Shown: positions 44,283-54,437, numbered from the stretch's first letter. The stretch is DNA of 64,000 nucleotides from Desmonostoc geniculatum HA4340-LM1 (GCA_019359545.1 JAHHHB010000001.1:62001-126000), one strand, 5' to 3'. A program made the numbers and translations. The notes: generated by a model from the sequence alone, not told the origin.

Positions 44283-44564
44283 AATTACGACAATTCACCG
44301 TAACTATGATACACTTAAACAGTGCAGGTTTAATCAAATTAATAGCTAACTGCTTCCTGTACGCCGTACCTTGAAAACTCAGAGTAGGGGGTTCTGTCCA
44401 GTAAGAGACATTTTTGTGTCGCCACTGTGGGCAGGTAAAACTCTGACAGTACAAAGGTGTTGAACATACTTTTTGGTACTTGTTCAAGTCTGCAAAGGGG
44501 CATCTCGTGGACTCTAAACAAAGCTCAGTTAATGTTCGACGGGATACCGGGAGTCGCTGAGAAG

Positions 44565-44593
44565 CCCACACTGTATGCTTGCATCAGTGTGGG
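44565..44593. mobile_element. IS200/IS605-like right-end hairpin (remnant)
   Basis: CCCACACTG (44565-44573) pairs with CAGTGTGGG (44585-44593), with inner ATGC/GCAT pairing and the tail AGTATGTCAC. This resembles subterminal hairpins of IS200/IS605 elements, preceded by GAGAAGC. No intact tnpA or tnpB is present. Confidence 0.45.
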
Positions 44594-44732
44594 AGTATGT
44601 CACATAAAGATTGCATATATGGTGGTGTTGATTGTTGACTGTCAGCCGTCAGCAGTCAATAGACTTCTTGCAAAAGTCCCCTAACACCCCACCCCCAACC
44701 CCTCCCCGCTTGCGGGGAGGGGAGACTTTGAC

Positions 44733-47700
44733 CTAAAATCGATTTTCATACTCGACTAAGAATAAACTTTCATTATCCAAATTAGTTGAGCCGCGTACAA
44801 GAATTTCATCATTGAGGCGGTAAAGCACATTGTAACGGAAGGACTCATTGGTAGAAAAAGCCCGCGATAAAGAAACTGATAAGTTGCGATTGACATTAAA
44901 CACACCCTCTGCTGACAAATCAAGAACTGAAGATCGTCTTGATTCTTCATTGGTGGTAGGGGTAGGAAATATGCGAAATTCGTTAAAACCAACAGCCTGT
45001 CCGATCGCAGTTATGGTTCCTTGCAGACTACCTAAAATAGTAGAACTTGCGAAATTTGTCAATCCTTGGGTGATGTCTCCTGGTTGACTCAAAGAATTCA
45101 AAATCGAACCACCCAACAAAGCAACGATTTCTCCTCTACTCCGGCCAGGTTCACTCGTCAATTCCAGGTTATTTGCTAATTCACTAGCTGGCCCTGTGGC
45201 CCTTGCTTGGACGCGAACGGTACGTAAAGTACCAAAGTTATTCACAGAAGCATCACTGATTTCCGCAGATAAAGGTGATTCCAAAATGCGATCGCTCGTT
45301 GCCGATGCTTCAGGTACAATTGCCACTAGTCGGACATCGAGGATAGGGTCAAGTCCAAGACTAGGAGTAAACCGCGCAGTGTGTTCGTAGCCCCGCGCCA
45401 AGGTAAACTCTGTTGTAAATAAGCTCAGCCGTCCTCCTGTTAAACGGATGAGTCCTTGGGGCAGGGGTTTGGCTAAGGTACCATTGATGGTCAAGTCACC
45501 TTTGGCATCAAAGCTGAGTAGAGGTTGACTCAACGCTGCTCCGCCTGGTACAAAGCCAAGTAGAGGCTCAGTTGTAACTCGAACATCGTCGCCCAAAATC
45601 AACCGTAAATCTGCAAATTCTACAGGTAAGTTGGGTCTAGTTGGGGCGCTAGGGTTAGTCTGTGGTGTTGTTACTGTATTATTAGTGTTAGTCTCTGGTG
45701 TGTTGAGAGTAATAGAAGTAGGCTCTGATGTAGTTGCTGCTGTTGAGGTATCAGTGGCGGATTTTCCGACAATGACCTGACCATTACTCAGTTGAATTTC
45801 TCCACCAATTATCGGTTTTAGTGCTGTTCCCCGAATTACGGCGTTACCGCTGACGCCACCTTCATATAATGCTGGAACTTTAAAATCTAATTGTTTTTCT
45901 ATTGATACAGTGAGAGGATTAGATGCACCTTGCTCAGGAGTAAGAATCGGCAAGATTCCTGATGCAGCGACTAGCCCTTGATTATAATTGCCTTGAATAT
46001 TCTCTACATTTATTGTATCACCATTAAATAGTAACGTTCCTGTGACATTTGTTAGGGGTTCCGATAAAGCTTGAGCGGTAAAAGTAGCATTGTTAACTCT
46101 CGCAGTTCCATTGATAATTGGCTGATTTAAAGTACCTTGAACGTTGACATCTACTTCCCCTTCACCATTTACCCAACTAACTTGATTGTTAGTAAATACG
46201 TTTAATAATGCCAAGCCTTCATTATTTACCTTGGCGTTAACGCTGATTTGATTATTATCTGGTTTTGCTGCTACAAAAGGTAAAGAAGCGGGTATGCTAC
46301 CTGTAATTGCAATGGGTTGTGTTCCTGTCAATAGCAAAGTACTATCAAAATTCACGCGAGCATTGTTGTAATCAAATTTCACCTGGCCTGTTTGTATGGG
46401 TTGCTGATTTAAAGTTGCGTTAGCCAGGGATGCCGAGCCGTTAACTCTAGGGTCTTTTAAACTCCCTTGCAAATTAGCCGTAGCATTGAGTTGACCAGTA
46501 ACATTTACAGGATATTTTTCAATAAACGGCTGTAAAAGTGACAGCGGTAAACTTGCTATATTTAAATTTCCAGATAGTTCTTCAGTTCCTAACTGTCCGG
46601 AAAAAGCAATTAATCCTTGATTTATGCCTACACTCAATGGTGAAAGTGTAACTACACCATCTGCAAAATTGCCTCTAGCAGTAACTTGATTAATGGCGTA
46701 TTCACCCCATTTCCAATTATCACCTTGAAAATTAAAGTCAGCATTCAAGCCAGATTTTAACGAACCACTAGCTGTAATTGCCCCACTCAAAGCACCTGTT
46801 AATTCTGCAAGGGTCGGTAAAGCTGCTGGTTTTTGGGTATCTGCTTGCTGTTGTTCTGCTAAAGATGTTTCAATTTTAGAAAAATACTCTAACTGGGTTT
46901 TTAAATCTGCATTTGGTAAACTAACGGGTGTGGTGTTAAGTGCTTCTGCTCCCGCTAAAGTTGGAGATTCCAAACCACTACCAAGGTCTTGAAAATCGAA
47001 GATATTAAATGCTTGTAAGAGTTGTTCGATTCGAGTTTGGTTTAAATTAGCTTGTACTTGAAATTTGGGGTCATTTCCGGTTTGCAAATTGCCACTTAAG
47101 GCTATATTGCTGTTTCCTAACCGCAATTGACCATTAGTTAAACTAGCAGCGCCATCGGCATAGTTGATATTACCGCGAAATTCGTCTGCGGAGACTCTGG
47201 CAACACGAGGGTTAATTATCCCTACGTCTCCACTCACTGCATAATTATTCAGATTAACAACTAAATTTCCCGATAATTGCCCTGCCAAAGGTTTCAACCT
47301 ATTATCAGGTAAAAAGCTGCCAACCAGCGCTATAGGGAACTGTTGGGCGTTGATAATCAAGTTATCACCCTGGGTTCTCCCTGTGGTAACTGCCGCACCG
47401 CGCTTGACTAAAAATGACGTTGGGCGATAATCTGCACCCAGGTTTACTGCTATTCTGTCTTGTCTACCTGCAAGTTGCAATCTTGCTCCTTGTCCTGCTT
47501 GAAAATTCACATCTCCAGTTAAAATTGGGTCGAATGCCAAATTACTGACATTAAAATTCCGCAGCCGGATATTGCCAGTAGCCTGAGGAGTGCTTGGAGT
47601 GCCTGTAATTTGTCCATTAAAATCTAGTAACCCTGCTAGTGCTAAATCTCCGGGAACTTGAAAACCTGTATTTTTGAGGTTGAAATTCTGGGCTAGGACA

Positions 47701-50258
47701 TTCAAATTAAAGCTAGCAATCTCAGGTGTACCCGTTTGGGGTAATTGTACAGCGATCGCACCACTAGCGATCGCTCCTGCCGTAGTTGCCCGTTCAACTA
47801 TAATTTGCTGTCCATTCCATTGAAATTGCGCCGTCAGCGGTTGCGCTAACTGTGCTAACTGTGAAGCCCGAATTTGTCCAGCGGCGCGAATATCTGCAAG
47901 CTGGAAGGATTCTGTTGTACCTGTCAACTTAACATTACTACTCAGCCGTCCCCGCAGTTGTGGTGAGAACCGATTGAGTTGAATTTGGGAAGCGTTAGCA
48001 ACTGCTTGCCAGCGACCAGCATCCAGGTTAATATTCCTGAGGCTAAGCGTACCCCCTGCCACATTCAAGTTTGCTCGTCCTGTGGCTTGAATGGTTGAGG
48101 GTTGAAAAGAAGCGGTGGTTCCTGACAAATTCAACGTCGCATTGCTGAGAACTCCCTGAAATTCGGGTGGTATCTGCTGGAGTTGAATTTGGGAAGCGTT
48201 AGCAACTGCTTGCCAGCGACCAGCATCCAGGTTAATATTCCTGAGGCTAAGCGTACCCCCTGCCACATTCAAGTTTGCTCGTCCTGTGGCTTGAATGGTT
48301 GAGGGTTGAAAAGAAGCAGTGCTTCCTGACAAATTCAACGCCGCATTGCTGAGAACTCCCTGGAACTGCTGCGGTATTTGCTGGAAACGATTTAGTTGAA
48401 AATTTTGGGCGTTGACAAAAGCTTGCCAGCGTTGTTGTGCAACTCGACCGCTAGCTGTGATTCTACCACCTGCGACGTTGAAAACAGCACTTGGCAATAG
48501 GATATTCTGCCCTTGTTGAGCAATTACAACTTCTCCCGTAGTGGGATAGCTAGCAGTAGGCGCTTGTAGTTGGACTACTGTCCGCAGATTGCCGAGAGTA
48601 CCGGAAATTCTGGCATTTGCCGATATCGTACCAATTTTGATGGCGGATGAAGTATCGTTTGTATTGGCAATTGCATCTCCTGGTAAATTTTGGGCTTGAA
48701 TGTTAAACGAGACGTTGCCTTGGGGTGCCAGCTGAATTTGACCATTCCCCAGGATTTGCCCGCCAGCTGGTGGCTGCATTTGAAGGCTGGAAACATTAAG
48801 TGCTAAGGGTTGTTTGCCCAATGAGCCAGTAATTTCCGCCTTTGCTGAGACATTGCCAACGTTAATTGGAGGAGTAAAGCCATAGCTGCGTGCCAGTATA
48901 TCTCCTGAAATACTGTCAGCTATAATATTAAATTTTACTCTATCATTCAGTGTAGCTTGACCGCTTCCAGTAATTTCACCGCCAGATGCAGGGACTAATT
49001 TCAGATTCGACACAGCAATTTGAGATGTCTTTTTAGATACGCTCAATCGAAAATCAGTGTTGACGCTTTTGAATTGAACGCGGTCAATTTTAACCGGCTT
49101 GGTGTTGCTTGCGGTACCGCTGAGAACAGGTTCCTGGAGTGGACCCTGTAACTTAATATTTGCTTGCACTTCACCGATAGCTACCACTGGCGAACTGATT
49201 TTCAGCGTGTCTAAGAGATTTTTTGCACTGACTGGTTTTATCTGGGCTGAGATATTAAAACCTGTTTGGGTATTAACTGCTCCATTTGCTATAATTGGGA
49301 CTTTGCCAAAGTTTGTAGTTAAATTATTTAAGGCGATCGCTTGACCTTGAAATATTAATCTGCCATTAGAATTAGCAAACTTTTGGGGAATATTTTCAAT
49401 TTGAGCAGTAACTTGATTAGGAGTAGCTGTACCAGTAATAGCTATTTGCGAAGGATTTGATGGAATTGCAACTCCTAAATCAGCGTCTATTTGTCCTGCT
49501 TGCAAAACAATTGGTAACTCAATTAATCGACTAACATCAGATGCTTGTAAAGCTTGTGCTACAACTTTGAGATTAGTTTGTTGTGTTTTCAGTTGTGTTT
49601 CACCAGAGATTTTCACAGCACCTCCTCTAGTGAGTTGACCATTTATTTCGTAACCAATTCCTTTATTGTCAGGTAAAAATTTAGCAATACCACCGAATTG
49701 ATTTATGACTACAGAACCTTTTGGTTTAGTTGGTGCGGAGGCTGGTGATAACTCTACATTTCCATCCACAATCTGAAGTGTTTGTAACTCAGTTTGAATA
49801 GCACCCGCGCCTTCTGTACTCTTAACTTCAGCCGTAACCCAGCGGCCATCTCGATCTTGTTGGATGTAAACATTGGGCTGGACTAATGTAACATTTAATG
49901 GTAGTTTTCTAGTTAAAATAACTTGTAAAAGCGAAAACTCTACATCTACAGCTTTTGCTGTCAATTGGTCTGCATCTGTAGCAGTTGCGGGTATGGACAG
50001 CGAAGCAAATCTCAAACTAGAAAGTGAAAAACGTTCAACTCTCCCTAATTTTATGGGACGCCCAAGTAATTGTTCAAGATTTTGCTGTACTAAAGGTGCT
50101 AAATCTTTATATACATAGTTTCTAGCCCACCAAACACCAGCTGCAATTCCTCCAAGCAAAATGATTCCTACAACCAAACTGCTACGTTTTAAAAGCACGA
50201 GATTTAAACGAGGATTCCTTGGTTCGTGGTCATTTCCTGGATTTGGGGAGCGAGTCAT
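44733..50258 (-). CDS. tamB: TamB-like translocation/assembly module protein (DUF490)
   Basis: A giant 1841-residue protein with one N-terminal membrane helix (LVVGIILLGGIAAGVWWA) and a long beta-rich periplasmic body of repeating strands, ending in the TamB/DUF490 C-terminal domain (VDVNVQGTLNQPIINGTARV, GVSGNAVIRGTALKPIIGGE, FTLARGYEHTARFTP, LSISLSRAF-like end, FLVEYENRF). TamB-type proteins bridge inner and outer envelope and move lipids or assemble outer-membrane proteins with an Omp85 partner. No Omp85 gene adjoins here. About residues 633-765 contain a 68-residue unit duplicated almost perfectly (DNA period 204 bp). A Thr/Asn/Pro-rich linker lies near residues 1510-1550. Confidence 0.88.
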   Translation of the reverse strand: MTRSPNPGNDHEPRNPRLNLVLLKRSSLVVGIILLGGIAAGVWWARNYVYKDLAPLVQQNLEQLLGRPIKLGRVERFSLSSLRFASLSIPATATDADQLTAKAVDVEFSLLQVILTRKLPLNVTLVQPNVYIQQDRDGRWVTAEVKSTEGAGAIQTELQTLQIVDGNVELSPASAPTKPKGSVVINQFGGIAKFLPDNKGIGYEINGQLTRGGAVKISGETQLKTQQTNLKVVAQALQASDVSRLIELPIVLQAGQIDADLGVAIPSNPSQIAITGTATPNQVTAQIENIPQKFANSNGRLIFQGQAIALNNLTTNFGKVPIIANGAVNTQTGFNISAQIKPVSAKNLLDTLKISSPVVAIGEVQANIKLQGPLQEPVLSGTASNTKPVKIDRVQFKSVNTDFRLSVSKKTSQIAVSNLKLVPASGGEITGSGQATLNDRVKFNIIADSISGDILARSYGFTPPINVGNVSAKAEITGSLGKQPLALNVSSLQMQPPAGGQILGNGQIQLAPQGNVSFNIQAQNLPGDAIANTNDTSSAIKIGTISANARISGTLGNLRTVVQLQAPTASYPTTGEVVIAQQGQNILLPSAVFNVAGGRITASGRVAQQRWQAFVNAQNFQLNRFQQIPQQFQGVLSNAALNLSGSTASFQPSTIQATGRANLNVAGGTLSLRNINLDAGRWQAVANASQIQLQQIPPEFQGVLSNATLNLSGTTASFQPSTIQATGRANLNVAGGTLSLRNINLDAGRWQAVANASQIQLNRFSPQLRGRLSSNVKLTGTTESFQLADIRAAGQIRASQLAQLAQPLTAQFQWNGQQIIVERATTAGAIASGAIAVQLPQTGTPEIASFNLNVLAQNFNLKNTGFQVPGDLALAGLLDFNGQITGTPSTPQATGNIRLRNFNVSNLAFDPILTGDVNFQAGQGARLQLAGRQDRIAVNLGADYRPTSFLVKRGAAVTTGRTQGDNLIINAQQFPIALVGSFLPDNRLKPLAGQLSGNLVVNLNNYAVSGDVGIINPRVARVSADEFRGNINYADGAASLTNGQLRLGNSNIALSGNLQTGNDPKFQVQANLNQTRIEQLLQAFNIFDFQDLGSGLESPTLAGAEALNTTPVSLPNADLKTQLEYFSKIETSLAEQQQADTQKPAALPTLAELTGALSGAITASGSLKSGLNADFNFQGDNWKWGEYAINQVTARGNFADGVVTLSPLSVGINQGLIAFSGQLGTEELSGNLNIASLPLSLLQPFIEKYPVNVTGQLNATANLQGSLKDPRVNGSASLANATLNQQPIQTGQVKFDYNNARVNFDSTLLLTGTQPIAITGSIPASLPFVAAKPDNNQISVNAKVNNEGLALLNVFTNNQVSWVNGEGEVDVNVQGTLNQPIINGTARVNNATFTAQALSEPLTNVTGTLLFNGDTINVENIQGNYNQGLVAASGILPILTPEQGASNPLTVSIEKQLDFKVPALYEGGVSGNAVIRGTALKPIIGGEIQLSNGQVIVGKSATDTSTAATTSEPTSITLNTPETNTNNTVTTPQTNPSAPTRPNLPVEFADLRLILGDDVRVTTEPLLGFVPGGAALSQPLLSFDAKGDLTINGTLAKPLPQGLIRLTGGRLSLFTTEFTLARGYEHTARFTPSLGLDPILDVRLVAIVPEASATSDRILESPLSAEISDASVNNFGTLRTVRVQARATGPASELANNLELTSEPGRSRGEIVALLGGSILNSLSQPGDITQGLTNFASSTILGSLQGTITAIGQAVGFNEFRIFPTPTTNEESRRSSVLDLSAEGVFNVNRNLSVSLSRAFSTNESFRYNVLYRLNDEILVRGSTNLDNESLFLVEYENRF
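47977..48384. repeat. 204-bp tandem duplication within tamB
   Basis: The unit starting AGTTGAATTTGGGAAGCGTT at 47977 recurs at 48181 with very few base changes, giving two 68-residue copies. A weaker older relative follows. Period is a multiple of three so the frame is kept. Confidence 0.88.
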
Positions 50259-51022
50259 TTTCGTTACTAGTACCGCTATTGAGTAACAAAGAATTTATTA
50301 CCCGACAATACCATAATTGTTTTTAATAATTTCTTAAAACTTTCTCCAGATAGATTAGTAATTCATTCTGATGAGTCTTGACATTTGGGCTGTTAAAGCA
50401 ATACATAGTAAATCAACGTAAAGGACATGTAGCTATTAGTTATTTTGTTAATGGTATACAGCACATGAATCTGCTGTGGGGGCGTACAGCTAGGTGTACG
50501 CCCCTACCCATGTTCGCTGTTGTTCTGGTATAGTTTTAGCGATCGCTAAAAAAATTTTATAGACTACTGCATAAAAAGTATCGATTCACCTGATGTATTC
50601 AACGAGGGTTTAACCTCAAGCATCATCGCATAATTGCCAACTGAGCTATATAAAAAATGCTAACTCAGCCTTAGCGCCTAGATTAAAGTCTTAAAGTCCG
50701 GGTATCGTTTCCGTTCGAGTTATTGAACAATAGTTTTGAGCAATGCAAATCCCAAAACATTATAGTGATTTCCAGTTAAGTGAGGTACAGATAATATTTT
50801 GAAACGCAAAGGTACGCTAAGTAAAGCGCAGAGTTACGCAGAGATTTGTACCTCAGCAGACTAGGAAAAGCTATATTACACATCTATTTAGTGAAGATAT
50901 AAAAACCAAAATAATTTACGGTTTTGCATAAATGCTCTAATTAAATCTGATAATTTTACAGAATGCATTGCTTTAGTGATTGAGTATATTACGTTACTTT
51001 TGTAAATTTTAAGGTATTATCA
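50259..51022. other. 764-base spacer with two palindromic repeats
   Basis: GGGGCGTACA (50479-50488) pairs with TGTACGCCCC (50495-50504). TGAGGTACA (50781-50789) pairs with TGTACCTCA (50847-50855) around ACGCAAAGGTACGC-type repeat sequence, related in reverse to that at about 38545-38572. No open frame is convincing. The part near 50900-51020 is AT-rich and should hold the promoter of the methyltransferase gene. Confidence 0.55.
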
Positions 51023-52066
51023 ATGACACTAAATACTTGTTTGGTTAGCAATTATCAATCAGAAGAAGTCTGGTTACCTTTTTCAGAAAGCATTTTAGAG
51101 TGGGATATTGATTTTCATGAATTAATGCTTGGCGATCGGATTAGAATGGTAGCTTATAAAAATGCCATCCAAGAATTAGTCAAGCCGGGAATGGTAGTTT
51201 TAGACCTTGGTACTGGAACAGGAATTTTAGGATTGTGGGCTTTGCAAGCAGGTGCAAAACATTTGTATGCCATTGATGTTAATAAAGACATACTTGCCAT
51301 CGCCAGCCAAAATTTTGAACAAAATGGTTTTTCTGGAAAATTTGATGTTTTTCATGGTATGTCCTATGACATAAACTTGCCAACACGAGTTGATTTGATT
51401 ATTTCAGAAATTATGGGAAATATCGCAGACAACGAAGATTTTGTCCCAATTTTAACAGATGCACACAACCGTTTTCTCAAACAATCAGGAATCATGTTGC
51501 CGTCTAGAGTGTGCAGTCAGTTAGTACCAATCAACTCACTCAAAGCTCATCAGCAAGTTCAATCTAAAAAAGTCAAAAGAATAAATGCAAACTACAGCAT
51601 AGAAAAACTCTTGGAAAAATTAGCAACTAAAAGTCCGTTTGATACTTATTACGATGTAATTATTCCAGATACAAGTTACTTGAGTGCTCCTCAGGTAGCC
51701 AAAGAATTTAAAATGGATGGAAACGATCGAGCTGTTTATGAAACTACTCTCAATTTTACTGTAGAAGTAGATGGTATTTTTACAGGATTCAAAGGAAGCT
51801 TTGCTGCTAGTCTTTCTGACTCAGTTACTTTAGATATATCAGGTTCTGATATTGCGTCTCATACCACATCAGACAGTTGGAAACACTGTTATTTACCTGT
51901 ACAAACTCCAGTGGAAGTGAAGCATGGAGATGAAATTTCTTTAGTTTTTAGTCGTTCTTATCCGCAACAGAGAGATTCCCTGTTTCGCCAATGTTATAAG
52001 TGGAACGGAACTATTAAACGTGAGCGTAAAATCATCAATGCTTTTTATCAAGGTATGGAAAGTTAA
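51023..52066 (+). CDS. PRMT-like SAM-dependent methyltransferase
   Basis: A 347-residue class I methyltransferase resembling protein arginine methyltransferases. HELMLGDRIRMVAYKNAI (32-49) matches the PRMT N-terminal helix HEEMLxDxxRTxxYxxAI. SAM motif I is VLDLGTGTGILGLWA (59-73). SEIMGNIADNEDF (128-140) matches the double-E loop (Glu129, Glu138), which binds the guanidinium of arginine. A C-terminal beta-barrel-like part follows. In natural-product pathways such enzymes methylate free arginine or guanidines (SznE type). First gene of a plus-strand cluster; the next starts 111 bases later. Confidence 0.82.
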   Translation: MTLNTCLVSNYQSEEVWLPFSESILEWDIDFHELMLGDRIRMVAYKNAIQELVKPGMVVLDLGTGTGILGLWALQAGAKHLYAIDVNKDILAIASQNFEQNGFSGKFDVFHGMSYDINLPTRVDLIISEIMGNIADNEDFVPILTDAHNRFLKQSGIMLPSRVCSQLVPINSLKAHQQVQSKKVKRINANYSIEKLLEKLATKSPFDTYYDVIIPDTSYLSAPQVAKEFKMDGNDRAVYETTLNFTVEVDGIFTGFKGSFAASLSDSVTLDISGSDIASHTTSDSWKHCYLPVQTPVEVKHGDEISLVFSRSYPQQRDSLFRQCYKWNGTIKRERKIINAFYQGMES

Positions 52067-52177
52067 GACTGAAAAAATTTAGCGATCGCTGAAACTAAAT
52101 TAAGCTTTAATAGATAACAACAACAGTTATCTATTAAAAAAAATATTGTGAACTTTCATTAATAAAGGAAATTATTT

Positions 52178-52705
52178 GTGAATATCTCTCAATCAGAATT
52201 AATTGACTCATCGTTATTTTTAGGAATGCATAGTGTTAATGAAGAAACTAGAATCGTATGTAAAAATTATTTTGTAGAGCGTTTACAGATAACAGTAAGC
52301 ATGAGCTTAGAACATGTAGGAGGCTGCGACAATATTATTTGGCTGTATCCACGAGAATTACAAGACGCTTACTACCCCTTCATGGATACACTACATACAA
52401 TTATGAATATCAAAAGGCTTCCCTATGAAGAAAACGATATTAAAATAGCCCTAACTGACTCAGAGTTACAAGTTTTACCTATGTATGATAGGTTATTAAT
52501 TGGATTTGCAAAAAACCGCAAAAAAGTCGTCTATACAGTGAACAAAAAGCTTATCGATAGCGGTAAATTACCAGTTTTCAATCCCCCTATTTCTGAAGAA
52601 AAAAGTTTTCCTGAATCATTAGAAAAATTGTACCAAGTATCTTTGGAATTAAAAATCCCAGAAATTGAACTTACTAGCGATTATTATAACAATTCTGACA
52701 GCTAG
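52178..52705 (+). CDS. PIN-like/DUF6190-like protein
   Basis: A 175-residue protein beginning at a GTG with an AAAGGA ribosome site. Key segments: IDSSLFLGMHSVNEETRIVC, MSLEHVGGCDNIIWLY, QDAYYPFMDTLHTIM and VLPMYDRLLIGFAKNRKK. The spread of acidic residues resembles a PIN-type fold, and from memory the sequence fits DUF6190, a family seen in actinobacterial biosynthetic clusters. No biochemical role is known to me. Gap to the next gene is 39 bases, so an operon is likely. Confidence 0.6.
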   Translation: MNISQSELIDSSLFLGMHSVNEETRIVCKNYFVERLQITVSMSLEHVGGCDNIIWLYPRELQDAYYPFMDTLHTIMNIKRLPYEENDIKIALTDSELQVLPMYDRLLIGFAKNRKKVVYTVNKKLIDSGKLPVFNPPISEEKSFPESLEKLYQVSLELKIPEIELTSDYYNNSDS

Positions 52706-52744
52706 TGAAACATATCTCATATTTCAATATTAAGGAAATGCAAC

Positions 52745-53851
52745 ATGAAAAATGGTAAAGAGCTATTTCTATATAACCGCAGCATTTTAGATGCAGAAGC
52801 TTATAAGAAGCTGTTGGAAATTGAAAATTCATGGATAGATGAAGTTTTTGATTCTATTCAAAGCAAAACAAAAATTATTAAATCAAGAGCAGAGTTTAAA
52901 GAAGCATTCAATAATTTGCTTTTGGAAGAACGTAATGCATCCCCAGATGATTACGACTACATATCAACTCAGATAAGTCTCAAGGAATTTCAGGTAATTG
53001 TCCAAGAATTTGCTATTGATGGGTTAACTGAAGCCCAATCATTTTTATCCATCATTAGTAGGCTTCCATTAACAGCCCAAATGCCTATGCTCAGAGTATT
53101 AATTGATGAATTTGGTTGTGGTAACTATGAATATTCACATTCTCATCTCTACGATAAACTACTATGCGAATTAGGAATGCCTACCAGTATTGAAAATTAT
53201 TTAGATATTCTCAATCCTGAAAGCTACGCTTTTTTAAATATATTCTACTGGTTGACAATGAGGGCACCCTATGTTGAATATTTTTTAGGAGCTTTAGCAT
53301 ACTTAGAAAGTATGATTCCTTTTACCTTTAAATGCTTTGCCGATGCGTGTCAAAGACTAAATATTACGAATAGTAAGTACTATACAGAACATATCCACAT
53401 TGACAATTTTCACGCCAAGGATATGTTACGTACATTATGGGAAGTAGAGTCTGCTGTTGGTCTTGACTATACAAAAGTATGGACAGGTATTCAAATAGCA
53501 AGTTTAATTATTGCACAAGCTTTTGATGCAGCTCTTAAAAAAGCAAAAACAGAAATTATTGAGACTACAGAAATTAACAAACGAAATCATAGTTCAACTT
53601 CGGAATTTATTTCTGCTAATGTAGATAATTATTGTGAATATTTCCCCATTGACCTAAAAGATAAAAAATATCTACTTCCTAAAAAATGTCCTCACAGAGA
53701 AGGCAGAATGTATTGTGGTTCTATCAATGAAAATAGCGGGACTATTATTTGTCCTCTGCACTTTTCTAAATTTGATATTGCTACAGGGCAAGTCTTATCA
53801 GGTCCTACATCTGAACACCTTGATATTATTGAGGTAAGTAGCCAGGTGTAA
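52745..53851 (+). CDS. Heme-oxygenase-like diiron protein fused to a Rieske [2Fe-2S] domain
   Basis: A 368-residue two-domain protein. Residues about 70-265 are helical and resemble the heme-oxygenase-like diiron oxygenase (HDO) superfamily; candidate metal ligands are in QEFAIDGLTEAQ, DEFGCGNYEYSHSHLY, LAYLESMIP and EHIHIDNFHAKD. Residues about 298-360 are a Rieske domain with Cys315, His317, Cys336 and His339 in CPHREG and CPLHFSKFD, at canonical C-x-H-x18-C-x2-H spacing. The Rieske part would feed electrons to the diiron site. HDO enzymes oxidise amines or cleave C-C bonds in natural-product pathways; SznF carries a fused cupin instead. Third gene of the cluster. Confidence 0.78.
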   Translation: MKNGKELFLYNRSILDAEAYKKLLEIENSWIDEVFDSIQSKTKIIKSRAEFKEAFNNLLLEERNASPDDYDYISTQISLKEFQVIVQEFAIDGLTEAQSFLSIISRLPLTAQMPMLRVLIDEFGCGNYEYSHSHLYDKLLCELGMPTSIENYLDILNPESYAFLNIFYWLTMRAPYVEYFLGALAYLESMIPFTFKCFADACQRLNITNSKYYTEHIHIDNFHAKDMLRTLWEVESAVGLDYTKVWTGIQIASLIIAQAFDAALKKAKTEIIETTEINKRNHSSTSEFISANVDNYCEYFPIDLKDKKYLLPKKCPHREGRMYCGSINENSGTIICPLHFSKFDIATGQVLSGPTSEHLDIIEVSSQV

Positions 53852-54437
53852 ATACAGCAAAATTCAGCACTAACACAAGCTTTATACTTGGCTTTGAGAG
53901 TGAAGTTGTGTACTTCATAAATTTGAAATACCTTGTAAATTAAAGTTTGTAGTCAGGATTTTAATCCTGATAATTCTGAATCAGCTATGAATCTCTGACT
54001 ACAAACCGACTATCTCAATTTCTCACGAATTATTTAGGACTGCTATATCTATTTGAAAGTAGAGTTATGGCGGTTTCCATTCAGATGCGATACAACATAG
54101 CGAGGGGTAGTGCCGTGCCCCTACAGGTGTATCTTATTAGGTTAGGAAAGGCTATAAGAAAATTTATTTTAAATAATAAATCTGTTGTTTACATAACTTT
54201 TATAGATATGTAAATAACAGATTATTTTGTCATGTTTCAAAATTTTATTAATAAAATTTTGAAACATGACAAAATATTTTTTAGATTGCATAAATTTCTA
54301 ATTAACGCTGATAACTATATACAAGCTATTAATGAAGTTTTTTTAGCGTTCAATTAAGCTAAAAAATGTATTGATAAACCTAAATAACTGGAATTAATTG
54401 CTGAAAATATCTTCTAAATTCAACAACCTTTAATCGT
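53852..54437. other. 586-base break in the cluster, with inverted repeats
   Basis: Contents: an inverted repeat TTTGTAGTCA (about 53945-53954) / TGACTACAAA (about 53995-54004) enclosing GGATTTTAATCC; a GGGGTAG/GCCCCTAC stem at about 54104-54123; and the 54-bp palindrome at 54223-54276. No gene seen. The AT-rich end should hold the promoter for the next gene. Confidence 0.6.
54223..54276. repeat. 54-bp perfect palindrome
   Basis: Two 27-base arms meet without a loop at TTTTATT|AATAAAA; each arm includes TTTTGTCATGTTTCAAAA. It is AT-rich and lies between the HDO-Rieske gene and the PLP gene. Could be a terminator, a regulator-binding site or a mobile-element relic. Confidence 0.85.

Larger units (their letters stand above)
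44031..44732. other. 700-base region with remnant of an IS200/IS605-like element
   Basis: Apart from a small RHH gene at 44124-44282 the stretch shows degraded frames on both strands (44275-44571 minus, 44457-44684 plus) and a right-end-like hairpin at 44565-44593. CCACCCCACTCTCT (44101-44114) and AGAGAGTGGGGTGG (44134-44147) form an inverted repeat spanning the RHH stop. Confidence 0.5.

Noticed and set aside
44275-44571. 98-codon minus-strand frame near the RHH gene
   Set aside because: No transposase motif could be confirmed; treated as degraded sequence within the IS-like relic.
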